Part shown: positions 63,309 through 64,000 of the stretch, in pieces | Layout of the letters: each line of letters begins with the position of its first letter | Position numbering within the stretch: the stretch's first letter is position 1 | From: Chryseobacterium tructae | GTDB taxonomy: Bacteria > Bacteroidota > Bacteroidia > Flavobacteriales > Weeksellaceae | DNA length: 64,000 nucleotides | NCBI RefSeq assembly: GCF_030409875.1 | Contig: NZ_JAUFQR010000001.1 | Location: 2,418,001 to 2,482,000 of the forward strand | Direction of reading: 5' to 3' | Position numbers and translations under genes: made by a program | The notes under the pieces: generated by a model | Told to the model about the DNA's origin: nothing | Database searches by the model: none | Seen by the model: only the letters and a program-made list of their open reading frames with translations

Positions 63309-63697
63309 TGGAAGGACAATTACCCAAAATTTATTCTAAAAAAGTAATCTTAGGATTTTCTATTTTTCTATCAACACTCTTTGGTGGGGTTTTATTATAT
63401 CAGAATCTAACCGCAGTAAATAAGAAAAAAGAGGCCTATTTAGTATTGGGTGTTTCTATTATAATCACTATACTTTCCGGAATTATTGTGAGTATTCCTG
63501 AAAACCCTAAAAGTTCACTTGCCTATTTGTGTGGCCTTGCAGGGGGATCAATACTTTCGTATTACTTTGTTCCAAAGTACTTTTCGAATGAAGAACAATA
63601 TCCCAGAAAAGCAATTTGGAAACCGTTAATTGTAGCTATTATTTTGGTAGCAATTTTGGTTACTGCAGCAATATATTCGTTGCCTGCTGAAAATTAG
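63308..63697 (+). CDS. Hypothetical membrane protein
   Basis: A 129-residue protein that starts on the last base of the glycosyltransferase stop codon (TAATG). Four hydrophobic segments are visible at about 12-30, 45-62, 70-88 and 104-122 (LIVAIILVAILVTAAIYSL). I do not recognise the family. Location suggests a partner of the GT2 and DUF4199 proteins in a membrane or cell-surface process. A terminator follows. Confidence 0.75.
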   Translation: MEGQLPKIYSKKVILGFSIFLSTLFGGVLLYQNLTAVNKKKEAYLVLGVSIIITILSGIIVSIPENPKSSLAYLCGLAGGSILSYYFVPKYFSNEEQYPRKAIWKPLIVAIILVAILVTAAIYSLPAEN

Positions 63698-63714
63698 ACT
63701 GTATCAATATACAC

Positions 63715-63759
63715 AAAAAAATACCTCAGAAGTGATATGCTTTCTGGGGTATTTTTTTG
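63715..63759 (+). terminator. Intrinsic terminator before the last partial gene
   Basis: The imperfect stem AAATACCTCAGAA / TTCTGGGGTATTT (one G-T pair) with a loop of about 11 bases is followed by a T-run. Confidence 0.75.
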
Positions 63760-63792
63760 ATTCATACATTTATTTTCCGATATTAGTGTGAG

Positions 63793-64000
63793 ATGAAAAA
63801 CACACAAATGGAAAATATTAGAATTGAAATTAAAGATATTACCGATCTGGATTCCCTTTCCAGAGAATACGATATTTCTAAGGAAGAACTGATTGCCTTT
63901 CACAATCAGCATTGTGCTTTACACGAAATTATTCCGGGAAATCTACCGAAATACCTTAAATATATTTATATCCCTGCTGAAAAGAAAAGCAAATGGAAAG
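63793..64000 (+). CDS. LysM-like domain protein, N-terminal fragment
   Basis: The window ends inside this gene; 69 codons are seen from the ATG at 63793. IRIEIKDITDLDSLSREYDI, then SKEELIAFHNQHC and PKYLKYIYIPAE, follow the LysM pattern: an initial strand, a Ser-rich helix start, a helix with an Asn/His turn, and a YIYIP-type closing strand. It might be a peptidoglycan-binding or T6SS-linked protein, but most of the gene is outside. No signal peptide is visible, so export in the standard way is unlikely. Confidence 0.6.
   Translation, partial: MKNTQMENIRIEIKDITDLDSLSREYDISKEELIAFHNQHCALHEIIPGNLPKYLKYIYIPAEKKSKWK

Overview
The window reads as a chromosomal segment of a flavobacterium close to Chryseobacterium (Weeksellaceae). 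The signs are low GC, Bacteroidetes -7 boxes of the form TAnnTTTG, several proteins with type IX secretion (Por) C-terminal signals, menaquinone genes, a TssE/TssF pair of the Bacteroidetes type VI secretion system, and many small lipoproteins with a Cys near residue 20. Gene names are family calls from protein motifs; no database search was possible.

Layout. 0-8.3 kb holds the end of atpG, a CNNM/CBS membrane protein, clpS, udk, a DivIC-like protein, the methylmalonyl-CoA mutase small subunit, DinB, a THUMP-like methyltransferase, a lipoprotein and an M20 dipeptidase. 8.5-11.6 kb carries three type IX-secreted proteins. 11.7-26 kb is mostly metabolism: SDR, etfB-etfA, bifunctional nuclease, nucleoside symporter, thiolase, UMF1-type MFS, a secreted metzincin protease, mevalonate-kinase-like GHMP kinase plus UbiA prenyltransferase, and proline dehydrogenase. 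26-28.4 kb is gene-poor: an orphan promoter-to-terminator unit, a three-copy 166-bp tandem repeat, an XRE regulator, and about 0.9 kb of AT-rich DNA studded with TACA-N2-TGTA palindromes. 28.4-31.8 kb has an M14 carboxypeptidase, DUF4920 and an amino acid permease.

32-52 kb is the accessory, competition-related part. TssE, TssF and a DUF3829 lipoprotein are followed by a class I lanthipeptide-type cluster: nine tandem precursor genes with a near-identical 28-residue leader ending in GG, a terminator, a LanC cyclase, a LanB dehydratase and a separate SpaB_C-type elimination protein. No dedicated protease or exporter is visible. After uvrA and some lipoproteins comes a VgrG island: VgrG, a small VgrG-tail-like protein, an unrecognised putative effector with a candidate Cys/His site, an overlapping lipoprotein as candidate immunity protein, and decayed remnants.

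52-64 kb returns to core genes: DUF421, GNAT, small lipoproteins, DUF4286, gyrA, a TPR protein, menB-menA, SRPBCC, UPF0173 hydrolase, the SRP RNA (minus strand), DUF4199, a GT2 glycosyltransferase and a partial LysM-like protein.

A caution applies to the whole window: eight otherwise intact genes (udk, mutA, APC permease, lanB, uvrA, a double-glycine peptide, vgrG, GT2) each carry what looks like one missing base, mostly in a short homopolymer. This looks like uncorrected sequencing error rather than gene decay, so those genes are probably functional in the organism.
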